NCBI GenBank assembly: GCA_946811185.2
Contig: OX328097.1
Span: 54,403,063 to 54,467,062 of the forward strand
Reading direction: 5' to 3'
DNA length: 64,000 bases
Source of the DNA: Hippopus hippopus
Taxonomy: Eukaryota > Mollusca > Bivalvia > Cardiida > Cardiidae
The first letter of the stretch is position 1. Every line of letters begins with the position of its first letter. This document shows positions 10,757-20,736 of the stretch, piece by piece. Under the pieces are notes generated by a model, which made no database searches, was not told where the DNA came from, and was given only the letters and a program-made list of their open reading frames with translations. The position numbers and the translations under genes are program-made.

Positions 10757-12971
10757 AGCTCTACTGGCTGAAAGCCAGCAGAGCTTATGTCATGGTATGG
10801 TTTCCGTTGTCCGTCCGTTCGTCCGTGAGTCTTTTTTTGTTTACGCGATAAAGTCTGCATTTGTAGTCGGATTTTCATGAAACTTGCACAGTTTGTTTAT
10901 CTCATCAATAGCTTGAACCCTGTTGATTTTGAAAAAATTCCAATAAACAGTATGGGAAAAGTAGCCATCTGAAGTTGAAAATTTCCATTTCTTGTTTACG
11001 CAATAAAGTCTGCATTTGTGATTGGAATTTCGTGAATCTTGCACAGTTGCCTTTTATCATCAACAGCTTGAACCCTATTGAATTTGAAAAAAATCTGACT
11101 GTCAGTATGGGAAGAATAGTCATTTAAAGTTGAAAATTTTCATTTCATGTTTTGGTAATGAAGTCCATATTTTTCATCCAATTCTTTCAAAACTTGCAAA
11201 GATTGTTTGGTTCATCAAGGGATTGAACTCTATTAAAGGTGCAGAAAATCTAGTAATCAGTTTAGGAAAAAGCAGCCATTTGATGACTTTGTATTGTTTA
11301 CTCAACAAAGTCCACATTACTAGTCACATTTTTTTAGCTCACCTGAGCACAACATGCTCAAGGGGAGCTTTTAGGCTCACCCGGTGTCCGTCGTGCGTCC
11401 GTGCGTTGTGAACAATTCTTTAAACGTCAACTCCTCCTAAACCGCCTGGCCAATTTGGACCAAACTTGGCTGGAATGTTCCTTGGGAGGTCCTCTTTAAA
11501 AATTGTTCACAGAATTTGATTCCATCAAAAACTCTGGTTGCCATGGCAACCAAATGGAATTTTCTAAGAAATTCTTTAAAAATCTTCTCCTCTGAAACCG
11601 CTGGTCAGATTTTAAAATAATTTCACAGAGATTTTCCTTGGGTGACCCTTTTCAAAAAGTGTTCGCAAAATTTTGATCCGGCAAGAAACATGGCTCTGGT
11701 GAATGGGGGCTACTTGCACTATACAGAAATGTAGAAATCCTTAAAAATTCTTCTCTGAAACCGCTCGTCAGATTTTGAAATAATTTCACAGAGATGTTCC
11801 TTGGGTGACCCTTTTTAAAAACTGTTCGCGAAATTTTGATCCGTCAAGAAACATGGCTCTGGTGACTGGGGGCTACTTGCACTATACAAAAATGAAGAAA
11901 TTCTTAAAAATTCTTCTCCTCTGAAACTGCTTGTCAGATTTTGAAATAATTTCACAGAAATGTTCCTTTGGTGACCCTTTTTGCAAATTGTTCGAGAAAT
12001 TTTGATCCATCAAGAAATATGGTTCTGATGGCTGTGGGCTATTTACACCATACGGACATGAAGAAATTCTTAAAAATTCTTCTTCTCTGAAACAGATGGT
12101 CAGATTTTAAAATAATTTCACAGAAATATTTCTTGGGTGACCCTTTTTGCAAATTTTTTCGAGAAATTTTGATCCATCAAGAAACATGGTTCTGATGGCT
12201 GTGGGCTATTTACACCATACAGACATGAAGAAATTCTTAAAAATTCTTCTTCTCTGAAACCGCTGGTCAGATTTTGAAATAATTTCACAGCAATGTTCCT
12301 TGGGTGACTCTTTTCAAAAATTGTTCACAACATTGTGATCTGTCAAGAAACATGGCTCTGATGGTGGGGGCTATTTGCACTACAGGGACATGAAGAGGAA
12401 TTTCTTAATTCTTCTTCTCTGGAACAGCTGGTCAGATTTTGAAATAATTTCACAGAAATGTTCCTAGGGTGACCCTTTTCAAAAATTGTTAGGGAAATTT
12501 TTATCCGTCGGAAAAACAACAGCCAATTGTTGGCACCTGCATGTGGTGCTCTTGTTCGAATTATGTTTTTAGTCAATATCGTGCATGTGCTCTTCTTCAA
12601 GAAATTGTCCTTGGGTGATCTATCCCAAAATTTATTTGCAGAATTCTGATTCATGAAAATCATTGCTGTGGTGATGATTGTAGGGGTGGTGACAGATTTT
12701 GAAATGACTTTTACAGGTGACCTTTTCAAAATTGCTTGGCAAAATCATGATTTTGTTTCCAGAGTTTCAATACCTCAAAAAAAATTGGCTATGGTCCTCT
12801 CAAAAATTCAGGTGAGCGATCCAGGGCCATCTTGTTGAAATTTGCCAGGATTGTTAAATACAATGCATACCCTATCATTGGCTTTGAGAAATTGTACTTC
12901 AATTTTTTTCACTATTTGTTCAATTCACCATGCCTTCTTATGCTGTCTTAGTGGGTTCAAGCCCACTTGCT
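10757..12971 (+). mobile_element. Tandem-core element with TGGCTGAAAGCCA hairpin, interrupted
   Basis: The start hairpin at 10757-10785 has outer stem AGCTCT/AGAGCT and inner stem TGGCT-GAA-AGCCA. A GTCC patch follows (GTCCGTCCGTTCGTCCG, about 10809-10825), then units of about 146 bases with AAAGTCTGCATTTG, GAAACTTGCACAGTT and CAGTATGGGAA. The element is broken at 11336 by another element and resumes at 12837 (GAAATTTGCCAGGATTGTTA). It ends with a GTGGG-TTCAAG-CCCAC hairpin and CTTGC near 12971. Confidence 0.6.
11336..12836 (+). mobile_element. Tandem-core element inserted in another one
   Basis: The start hairpin at 11336-11369 has outer stem AGCTC(AC)/(GG)GAGCT and inner stem TGAGCA/TGCTCA. 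A GTCCGTCG-GCGTCCGTGCG patch follows, then six units with starts near 11584, 11746, 11913, 12080, 12249 and 12411 (162-169 bases each), marked by CTGAAACCGCTGGTCAGATT and TTTCACAGA. The end is CAGGTGAGCGATCCAGGGCC, ATCTTGTT at 12836. The long minus-strand open frame at 12343-12729 is a by-product of the repeat. Confidence 0.7.
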
Positions 12972-14889
12972 TTTTTTCTCTTTTTCATGAATTCATAATG
13001 TATGCTAGCAAAAAAGCAAAATCTCTGCCAGTAGATTTCAGGCCCTTAAGGGCCTCTAGTTTGATCCTTGGGATAATCTAGGAATAATCAGCATCTCTGT
13101 GATACATTATATCAGGGATTCTATATATATGATCCCTGATTATATCAAGCAAGTCATCACATTATTATGAATTGATAAAATCCATTTTGTCTAACAATCA
13201 ACTGGACTTCGAGGTAGGATGATCCTTGGACATGCAGAAAATTTACAAATAGCAAAATGTTTTGAGTCATTAAACCCCTTTTCACAGAATGTGGCTTATA
13301 TGTAGACTGCATATACATGTAGTTGTGTTAGGCTTCTGTCAATTTTTCAATAGTAAGGGTGTTTATTGTATATTTAACAGATCTTTAAAATTCCTAGGTC
13401 AATCCTTAAGAGTGCTGAGTAAAACTGATTTTGCAGACAGAATAAATCGGGATAAGACAGCAGTGAGCATGCAGTGTGACCTTTATCATTTGACATGGAG
13501 ATTAGGATCAGACTGGACTCTCCAGAGTGATCTTAGATATACACTATGTAACCTTTTATTACTTTTGTAACACGCCCCTGCCAAGACAGGCCAGATTTGC
13601 TCTTGGAAAACAGTTTTTCCTCACGAGAAATGTCAGTTTATTTAGCACTCTAATTAAAGGTTGATCTTCATTACATAGTTTTATATTATTTGACATAACT
13701 TTGTTATTTGTTATCATTGTTTGAACGTCTCAAAAATTCCCTTTAACTGTTATCATTGTTGCATAATAAACATTCTTTCAAATGACTTGTGCAATTTTAC
13801 TCTTGTTATGTCATTGTTTAGGAGATGATTGGGAGCCATGATTCTCTTTTCTGGGCAATTTTATTTCATCTTTTCCACCAGCAACATATACCGTAAAAGC
13901 TTTTTTTTCTGCGGGTATTTAATTTCTGCTTTTTCTGCAAACCAACTCAAGGCTGCAGAAAATAAACATGCGGATTATAATGTCTGATTTTGCCTTTCGA
14001 CAAAACAGCATAAAAAACATGGATGACTTCCGGTTATAGGGTTATGTATAAAACACCAGTTTCGTCAATCGCGCTATAAAACAGCGTTATTCATCGAATG
14101 AAATTGATCTTAAGGAAATGTCAATTAAATAGGACTCTTAGTAATGGTAAATGTCAGATTAAATCTTTTAATGAAGATTTAACATCAAATTAGCAGGCCC
14201 CATGTTATATAATTGCCGATTATAATTTTGGTATTCTACCTGTACTTGTTTTTGCACCTTAGTGTTAAAATCACCACGAGTCAAATTCACACATTTCAAA
14301 CATGACAGTAGGTCAACACTTACCATTTTACTTATGTTAAATTACAGTATTGTTGCATAGATTAACAACGTTGGGAAACTTGTAATTGTGTTTATACATG
14401 TATAGATTACAAAACTATCGATCTTCAATAGGGTAGTATCTTAAGACCAGCTGGTGGGGATATCTATCCGATATTTATACATAGCTGACAGGTAGAGAAA
14501 CAAATATAGATTGTTGTCAACTGTTATTCTCGCAATTCAACTGCAGCAGATATTAAATACCAAAAATGCTCAGACAGGACATCGCAGAAATAAGGTTCAC
14601 AGAAATTTAAACGCCCCCCTTTTTGGAAAAAAAACCAGAATTTGGAACCAGCAGAAAAAACCACTTATACAGTGTAGTGCATCACTGGTATATTTGATCT
14701 ATCAAGAGATTTGGAGAGAATTCTTACCCTATTTTTGAAGTCTGAAACCCATTTTGTTAGTACTCATTGGAACTCTGGATGAGATTGATAGAAATTTACA
14801 GCATGATTTTGCTGACATGGCTGTTTTATGCAGAGGCTCAGATTAGTGGTTTCTATTCTAAAATTATTAAACCTTAAAGAAACAATCCC
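12972..14889. other. Gene-free stretch
   Basis: It contains a partial MITE family 2 copy at 13145-13305 and a small palindrome near 13112-13140 (AGGGAT...ATCCCT around a TATATA core). Short open frames at 13289-13570 and 14511-14738 match nothing recognised and lack splice context. Confidence 0.4.
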
Positions 14890-16750
14890 AGGTATTTATA
14901 ACTTGAGGAAGTAGCCTTTTAAAAATGTGGGAAAAGGAGAAAATACGGGTTACCAGCATTTTCTCCTTTTTATACGCCCGTCGAAGACAGGACGTATTAT
15001 GGGATCACCCATGGCGTACTGGCGGGCGTCCGGCGTCCACTTCTTTGTCTGGAGCATAACTTTATCATCTCCAGTCCGATTGACTTGAAACTTGGCATTT
15101 GTGTTTGTTGCAATAATACGGAGTGCAGTATGAAAGAACCATAACTCTGCCTTGTGCTGTCTTTGAGTTATTTCCCTCAGATTATCATTTTTACGGCATT
15201 TTCTGCTTGTCCGGAGCATAACTTTGTCATCTCCAGTCTGATTGACTTGAAACTTGGCATTTGTGTTTGTTGCAATAATACGGAGTGCAGTGCGAAAGAA
15301 CAATAACTCTACCTCGTGCTGTCTTTGAGTTATTTCCCTTAGATTGTCATTTTTACAGCATTTTCTGCTTGTCCGGAGCATAACTTTGTCATCTGCAGTC
15401 AGATTGACTTGAAACTTGGCATTTGTGTTTCTTGCAATAATACGGAGTGCAGTGCACAAGAACCATAACTCTTCCTAGCACAAATTTTTATAGCATTTCT
15501 TGCTTGTTCTGAGCATAACTTTGTCATCTTAAGTAGGAATGATTTGAAATATGGTATGCTTATTTGTTGCAATATTTGGAAATGCAGCGCACAAGAATTG
15601 TAACTCTACCTCATGCTGTCTTTGAGTTATTTCCTTCTGATCGTCATTTTTACAGCATTTAGTGCTTGTCAGGAATATAACTTTGTCATCTCAAGTCAGA
15701 ACGACTTCAAACTTGGTATGAATGTTTGTTGCAATATTACGGAGTATAGTGCACAAGAACAATAACTCTACTTAGCGCGGATTTTGAGTAATTCCACTTT
15801 GATCTTCATTTTTACAGTCCAGGGCTTTGTCCGGAGCTTAACTTTGTCATCTGCAGTCAGATTGACTTGAAACTTGGTATTTGTGTTTCTTGCAATAATA
15901 CGAAGTGCAGTGCGAAAGAACCATAACTCTACCTTGTGCTGTCTTTGAGTTATTTCCCTTTGATCGTCATTTTTACAGCATTTTCTGCTTGTCCAGAATA
16001 TAACTTTGTCATCTCTAGTCTGAACATCTTCAAATTAGGTATGCATGATTGTTGAAAAATTACGGAGTGTAGTGCACAAGAACCATAACTCTTCCTAGCA
16101 CGAATTTTGAGTTACTCCCCCTTAGATCTTCACTTTTATAGCATTTCTTGCTTGTCCGGAGCATAACTTAAGTCATCTTAAGCAGGAATGACTTGAAACT
16201 TTGAGTAATTCCACTTTGATCTTCATTTCTACAGTATTTCTTGCTTGTCCGGAACGGAACTTTGTTACCTCATGTCAAATTGACTTGAGACTTGGTAAAC
16301 ATGTTTGTTGCAGTTACGAAAAGTGCAATGCACTGGAGCCGTAACCTTACCTAATGCCCTTTTGGAATTATTCCCTATTCATTATTTTTTGTTTATTTTA
16401 CAGCTTTTCATGCTTCTCTACAATATAACTTTGTCTTTTCATGTTGGAATGACCTGAAACTTTATATGCAAGTTTCCTTAACATTAGAGGAGACATTCAT
16501 GCCTATTTCAATCACTTACATGATTTCTGCTGCACTACTATTTTCCTCTACCTGCCCTTTACGATTATTATCCCCCCTTGACAACTGGCGGTGGGACGGG
16601 CGTATCTTGCGACAATTTGCCGCTCTTGTTCCTCAATGTTTTCCATCTTTTCAGAGACAAATTTTGTCATTTGAGCCTCATTTAATATGTCATCTGCAAA
16701 GGCTTTCAATTTGGACAGGTCTAAAATTTTGTTGTTTAGGAAAGGGTAAA
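14890..16750. mobile_element. MITE family 1 copy split by a tandem-core element
   Basis: The left half runs to 14970 (GTGGGAAAAGGAGAAAATAC, CAGCATTTTCTCCTTTT). The right half resumes at 16631 (CCTCAATGTTTTCC) and runs through CATCTGCAAAGGCTTTCAAT to GGAAAGGGTAA near 16750. The 1.66 kb element between them therefore inserted into an existing MITE. Confidence 0.65.
14971..16630 (+). mobile_element. Tandem-core element with GTCGAAGAC hairpin
   Basis: The ends are set by the interrupted MITE. The start hairpin at 14972-14997 has outer stem ATACG/CGTAT and inner stem GTC-GAA-GAC. A GCGTCCGGCGTCC patch follows, then nine or ten units of about 160 bases with GAGCATAACTTTGTCATCT, TTGACTTGAAACTTGG and TGCAATAATACGGAGTGCAG. 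The end reads TGCCGCTCTTGTT at 16630. The 169-residue minus-strand open frame at 14950-15459 repeats the same peptide three times and is a shadow of the array. Confidence 0.7.
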
Positions 16751-16884
16751 GCTGAAACTAATGTTATGGGTACTCATTAGAATTGTCTCAATGGAACTTA
16801 AGGAGTACACAACATCTGGAATTAACAAAGCAAATAGTACCTTTTTGTCCATACGATTCTTCCGATATTTCAGTCTTCCTATGA

Positions 16885-17010
16885 CCTAGGCCTGTATTCA
16901 CCATTCTTAAGAACGTTCTTAGTCTTGTTCTCTAGAATATTTTAAATTTGAAAGTAACACAATCTGTGATTGGCTAAAGCATTTGGTTTTAGCTTTTAAG
17001 AAATATGAGC
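16885..17010. mobile_element. Palindromic MITE family 5, left half
   Basis: TATTCACCATTCTTAAGAAC, then TTAAATTTGAAAGTAACACA and GATTGGCTAAA match the left arm of the palindromic family seen whole at 28497-28695, 25258-25440 and 51272-51472. The right arm is not evident. Confidence 0.55.
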
Positions 17011-17102
17011 TTGGCATTTTCGGAGGTTAATCCATAATTGACAGTGAATTTTTTTGACCTGCCATATTTTAAAGCATTATCAGATAACAAACCTAATATG
17101 GC

Positions 17103-17320
17103 TTAACCTTTTCGGTGCTATAGGCGAAAAATGTTACTTTTGCGGACGGCATAGATCAAGATCAGACAGCACAGAAGGTGCAGTCTGATCTTTGATCTAT
17201 ACCGTCCGCTTGTTTAGTCAAGCCTATAAAATCAAAATCTTTGTAAGTTTCAACGGATTGTATTTATAGCCGTCAAAAGAGGTCATGTTTATTTATTTGG
17301 TGCTGAAAGTGTTAACTGAT
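17103..17320. repeat. Hairpin repeat family 4 copy
   Basis: The core is an inverted repeat, ATAGATCAAGATCAGAC-AGCACA against TGCAGTCTGATCTTTGATCT. It is followed by GTCAAGCC and CAACGGATTGTATTTATAGC, CGTCAAAAGAGGTCA. Related cores lie at 37265-37345, 39485-39545, 45225-45300, 48710-48835, 51540-51870 (interrupted), 52855-52940, 54542-54755, 55015-55085, 62310-62490 and 63425-63545. Confidence 0.65.
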
Positions 17321-18027
17321 GATACTTGTCTTCTCAACAGGAATAAAATGCATTAAGTAAAAATGAATGCAAACAAATACATCTACATTTTCTGCTTTTT
17401 CAGGGTCAAAAAAACGAAAGTTTGTTTAGTAAAGGGTTAAGGAATAACCTTATGAAACAAATTATTAACAAACAACTTTCGATTTAGTTTGATCAAGTTA
17501 TTTAAATGGAGGTTAGTATCCACTGAAAATATGTTTTAAAAAAAAACTTTCTTGCATATAAACAATAAATGGATCGTTACAAGCAATTTCTTATTTTGCC
17601 AGAATAATTTTATAAGTGGTCTGTTGGCTCGGGTGTTTTGCATAATAATGATTATCGTGTACTAAATAACATTCAAAACCACTAGTAAGTTTACAATGTA
17701 ATAAGTTCAGTCTTCATTTTATGGTCTAGGGGAGAACACTCGTACTACCATAAAGTCAGATTTATGAAGAGTGATCTCCCTTTCACATGCAGAACGTTGA
17801 CCAAAAACACAAGGTTTCGATCTGGGTCAGCCTGCGCGGACTGGCCAGGCTGACATGGGTTTATACTTTATGCAGATGCATTTATCCCCTTTTCACAGAG
17901 AATGGCTAAAATATTTTCTTTTTTTCCCTCTATTTTCAAATGTAGCATGAAACAAGAAGTTGTCTTTGTCAGACAATGCAATAAAATATAAACAAATCTT
18001 CTGTAACTCCAGTAATTACTGGAATGC

Positions 18028-18650
18028 GTATATTATCACATGAAACCTCCTCCAGCAGTGTATTAAACCCATGACTTATTTTAGATAATTCACTAGACAA
18101 ATGAATTTTAGGTCCCGGTTCTAGTTTTTTTTTTTTGTAATTATGAGTGTATTAAGCCAGTGAAAACAACTACAGCATGTACAGGAATTTGTACTTCATG
18201 TACTTCCCCATTTTGCAGGAAAATGATGTCGTTGTTGCTTAAACATATACATGCAGCAAAATGTTGATTTCCATGTTTGATAATCACAAAAAATGCAACC
18301 AAAATTATTCAAGTCAACAAAATTGTGGAAATCTTTTGATATACTCCCTCTGCTCAACTTTTGATGTAAATGTCACAGAACTATCTTCCTGCGTATGTAC
18401 AATTTCAAACCAAATTACAACTGTATACATGGACCCATGAACAGCATACAGGCTAAAGATGATGATGCAGGATAATTTTTTGTCTGTCAATTGTTTTATG
18501 TGATAAATAGAATCTTGCATTTGTGTTATGTAATATCATTTTTATCAAACTTGTTGACTAAAATGTATTTGACGTGTGCCAAGGATAGTCTAGTAGTTTC
18601 ATAAAAAATGATAAAACATAAATATCATGTAAGATCCTCTATTTTCAAAC
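18028..18650. mobile_element. Dispersed 0.62 kb element, copy 2
   Basis: Diverged copy of the element at 10125-10756, sharing its start, middle and end words. The terminal inverted repeat is shortened. Confidence 0.6.
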
Positions 18651-19384
18651 ACAACAAAGAAAATAGTATTTTTATAAATACTTTTTATCTAAAACATAAA
18701 TAGATGGTAACAACAAAGTAGATGATGGATAAACTATCATCTAAATTCCAACTGCATTAAAATTAAAGGGAAAAGAAGGATGAAAGTAAATCTTAAACAT
18801 GAAAAAAGAAATACCTTGACCTGTGACTTATTTGAACAAATTATTCAAATGGACCTCCTACTAGGAGAAAATTTGGGTCAGAGTCTTTCGAAATCCCATC
18901 CTTAAAGAGACATCTTTACAGCCAGAGAGTAAACAAACGCTGTTAAAACTTGACGGTGTTGTAATCTACTCAGCTGTGTAAACATAGATAAAAAATCAAT
19001 ATTAGGTGTATGGGGTAAAGAAACTGTAGGGATTTGTCTTTGATTTAAACCGGAAACTGTGGTTGTTATGTCTATGGCTAGCTGCAATAGAATGAAATGC
19101 ATTTTCTATCTGCCGTAATCTGTGCAACCTTGCAACCATCAGGGGCAATATTTGGAAAACAAGTGAAGATGTATGTTTAAACGTGAAAGTTATGGCTCAG
19201 ACAAGCCTATTACTGACAATTTTATCATTTGACCTTCTAGTGTGACCTTGACCTTGCACCCAACTGGACAAGTGATTCAGATGGTGCTACTACTTGTAAA
19301 GAACAATTGTGTAAAGTTTATGTGAAATTCATTCGTAAAAGTACAAGTTTTGGGTGACCATGTCACTTGAACTACATATAATTA
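18651..19384. other. Gene-free stretch
   Basis: AT-rich. The word GACCTTGACCTTG near 19250 resembles the GACCTTGACC blocks common in the tandem-core elements. No exon found. Confidence 0.35.
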
Positions 19385-19527
19385 AGTTTGTAGTCTGCAA
19401 ACACTTTGAATCTGGACAAGTTTAAAATTTTGTTGTCAAGTAAATATTTTAATTTCAATTACACATATTTAGTAGATTCAACTCCTTTTTGTCCACTCTG
19501 TTTATCCATTACAAAATGAAAGAATAT

Positions 19528-19745
19528 GGACTATACCAAATTTAAAGCATTTGCAGATGGCAAAATAAATTTAGCTAAAAAAAATGATTTCTGTCTTTAG
19601 ATTCATCTTTAAAGTACATGTAGTAAAAAACACTGTGGGAAAAGGAGAAAATGGCAGTTACACGCATTTTCTCTCTTTCCAAGAATGTTTTTAAAAGCCT
19701 TCTTTAGTGTCATTAAAAGTCAGGATTGTATGGTAGAAGGTTAAT
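19528..19745. mobile_element. MITE family 1 copy
   Basis: CAAATTTAAAGCATTTGCAG at the left, GTGGGAAAAGGAGAAAATGG core and GGTAGAAGGTTAA at the right. A fragment of the same family lies at 19385-19450. Confidence 0.65.
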
Positions 19746-20156
19746 TAAAAGACTAATTATCTCTCAACTTATGATTTTGAAAACTAGGGGACAAGGAAGA
19801 ATCACTTGTCACATACAATTATCCCTTTCTTCACACAAATCATCAGTAAATTTTCCTTCCCTTAAAATATTTCTCCTTTGCCTTGTTTGTAAAGGTGATG
19901 TCTTTAATTAGCTACTTATCTAGGGCATTCTCTTTGCACACTTAGTATCTTAAATAGAGTTTTAGTCTAACTTTTTAACATGTAATTTTGTTTGGTTTCA
20001 TCATAATCCCTATTTGTTCTTTCCATATTCTTTTGTAAAACATGAACAACTAAACATACCAATGGCTCCATATGTTATTGTTTTTCAAATCACCTCATTT
20101 TTTTTTTCACATCCTGCGCTTATTGATATAGCAAACTGTATTGGCTATAAATAAGT

Positions 20157-20162
20157 TTTATT
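20157..20162 (-). other. Possible poly(A) signal of TRNT1-A
   Basis: TTTATT on the plus strand reads AATAAA on the minus strand, about 175 bases after the TRNT1-A stop codon at 20338-20340. Confidence 0.4.
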
Positions 20163-20337
20163 TTTAATGCCAAATAAAAATTATGTAATATTATGTTCTT
20201 TTCCTTTCCATATTTCTCCACAGTGTGGTTTGTACAAGCTTTTAGCAGAATGCTGAGAAAGCTATACTTATATAGTAATTATAAACTCATTTGTCTAGTT
20301 CTAACATTTTATGATATTATATCAAAATATGTTTTCA

Positions 20338-20736
20338 CTAATGAATATCTTTAACTACACTGTCTAACTGATCCAGTAATTCTTTCTTTGTCAACTGAAA
20401 ATCACTTTCTATCCATAACTGTCTTAGAGCATTCAGACTCTTTGCAAAAATAGGTCCCTTTTGCATATTTCTGTCCAATAAATCTTTTCCTGTGACAGGT
20501 AACTTTGGCTGCTCCCATTTCAAGATTTCATCCAAGGCAGAATCATAACCTTTGTACTTTAACATTTCACAAACATGGGCTTTAACTTTCAGTTCTTTTC
20601 CAGCTCTATCCACCATTAAATGCTTATAAAATTTAACAGTGTCACCATCCTCTGAGAGATCTCTATTGGACACAATAAACAAACATAGTTTGAGCTCATC
20701 ACTCGACCACTTCAGTCTTTTGTTCATTTCATACAC
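20338..20736 (-). CDS. TRNT1: TRNT1-A exon 7 (tail domain)
   Basis: Starts [10 protein letters not shown] after a TTTCCAG acceptor and ends at a TAG. Encodes the helical tail domain that holds the tRNA elbow ([34 protein letters not shown]). Confidence 0.92.
   Translation of the reverse strand: MYEMNKRLKWSSDELKLCLFIVSNRDLSEDGDTVKFYKHLMVDRAGKELKVKAHVCEMLKYKGYDSALDEILKWEQPKLPVTGKDLLDRNMQKGPIFAKSLNALRQLWIESDFQLTKKELLDQLDSVVKDIH

Noticed and set aside
12343..12729. 128-residue open frame on the minus strand
   Set aside because: Lies wholly in the last tandem units and tail of the 11336-12836 element; composition is that of the repeat.
14950..15459. 169-residue open frame on the minus strand
   Set aside because: The peptide repeats itself three times with the 161-base period of the tandem array and has no known domain; it is a shadow of the repeat.
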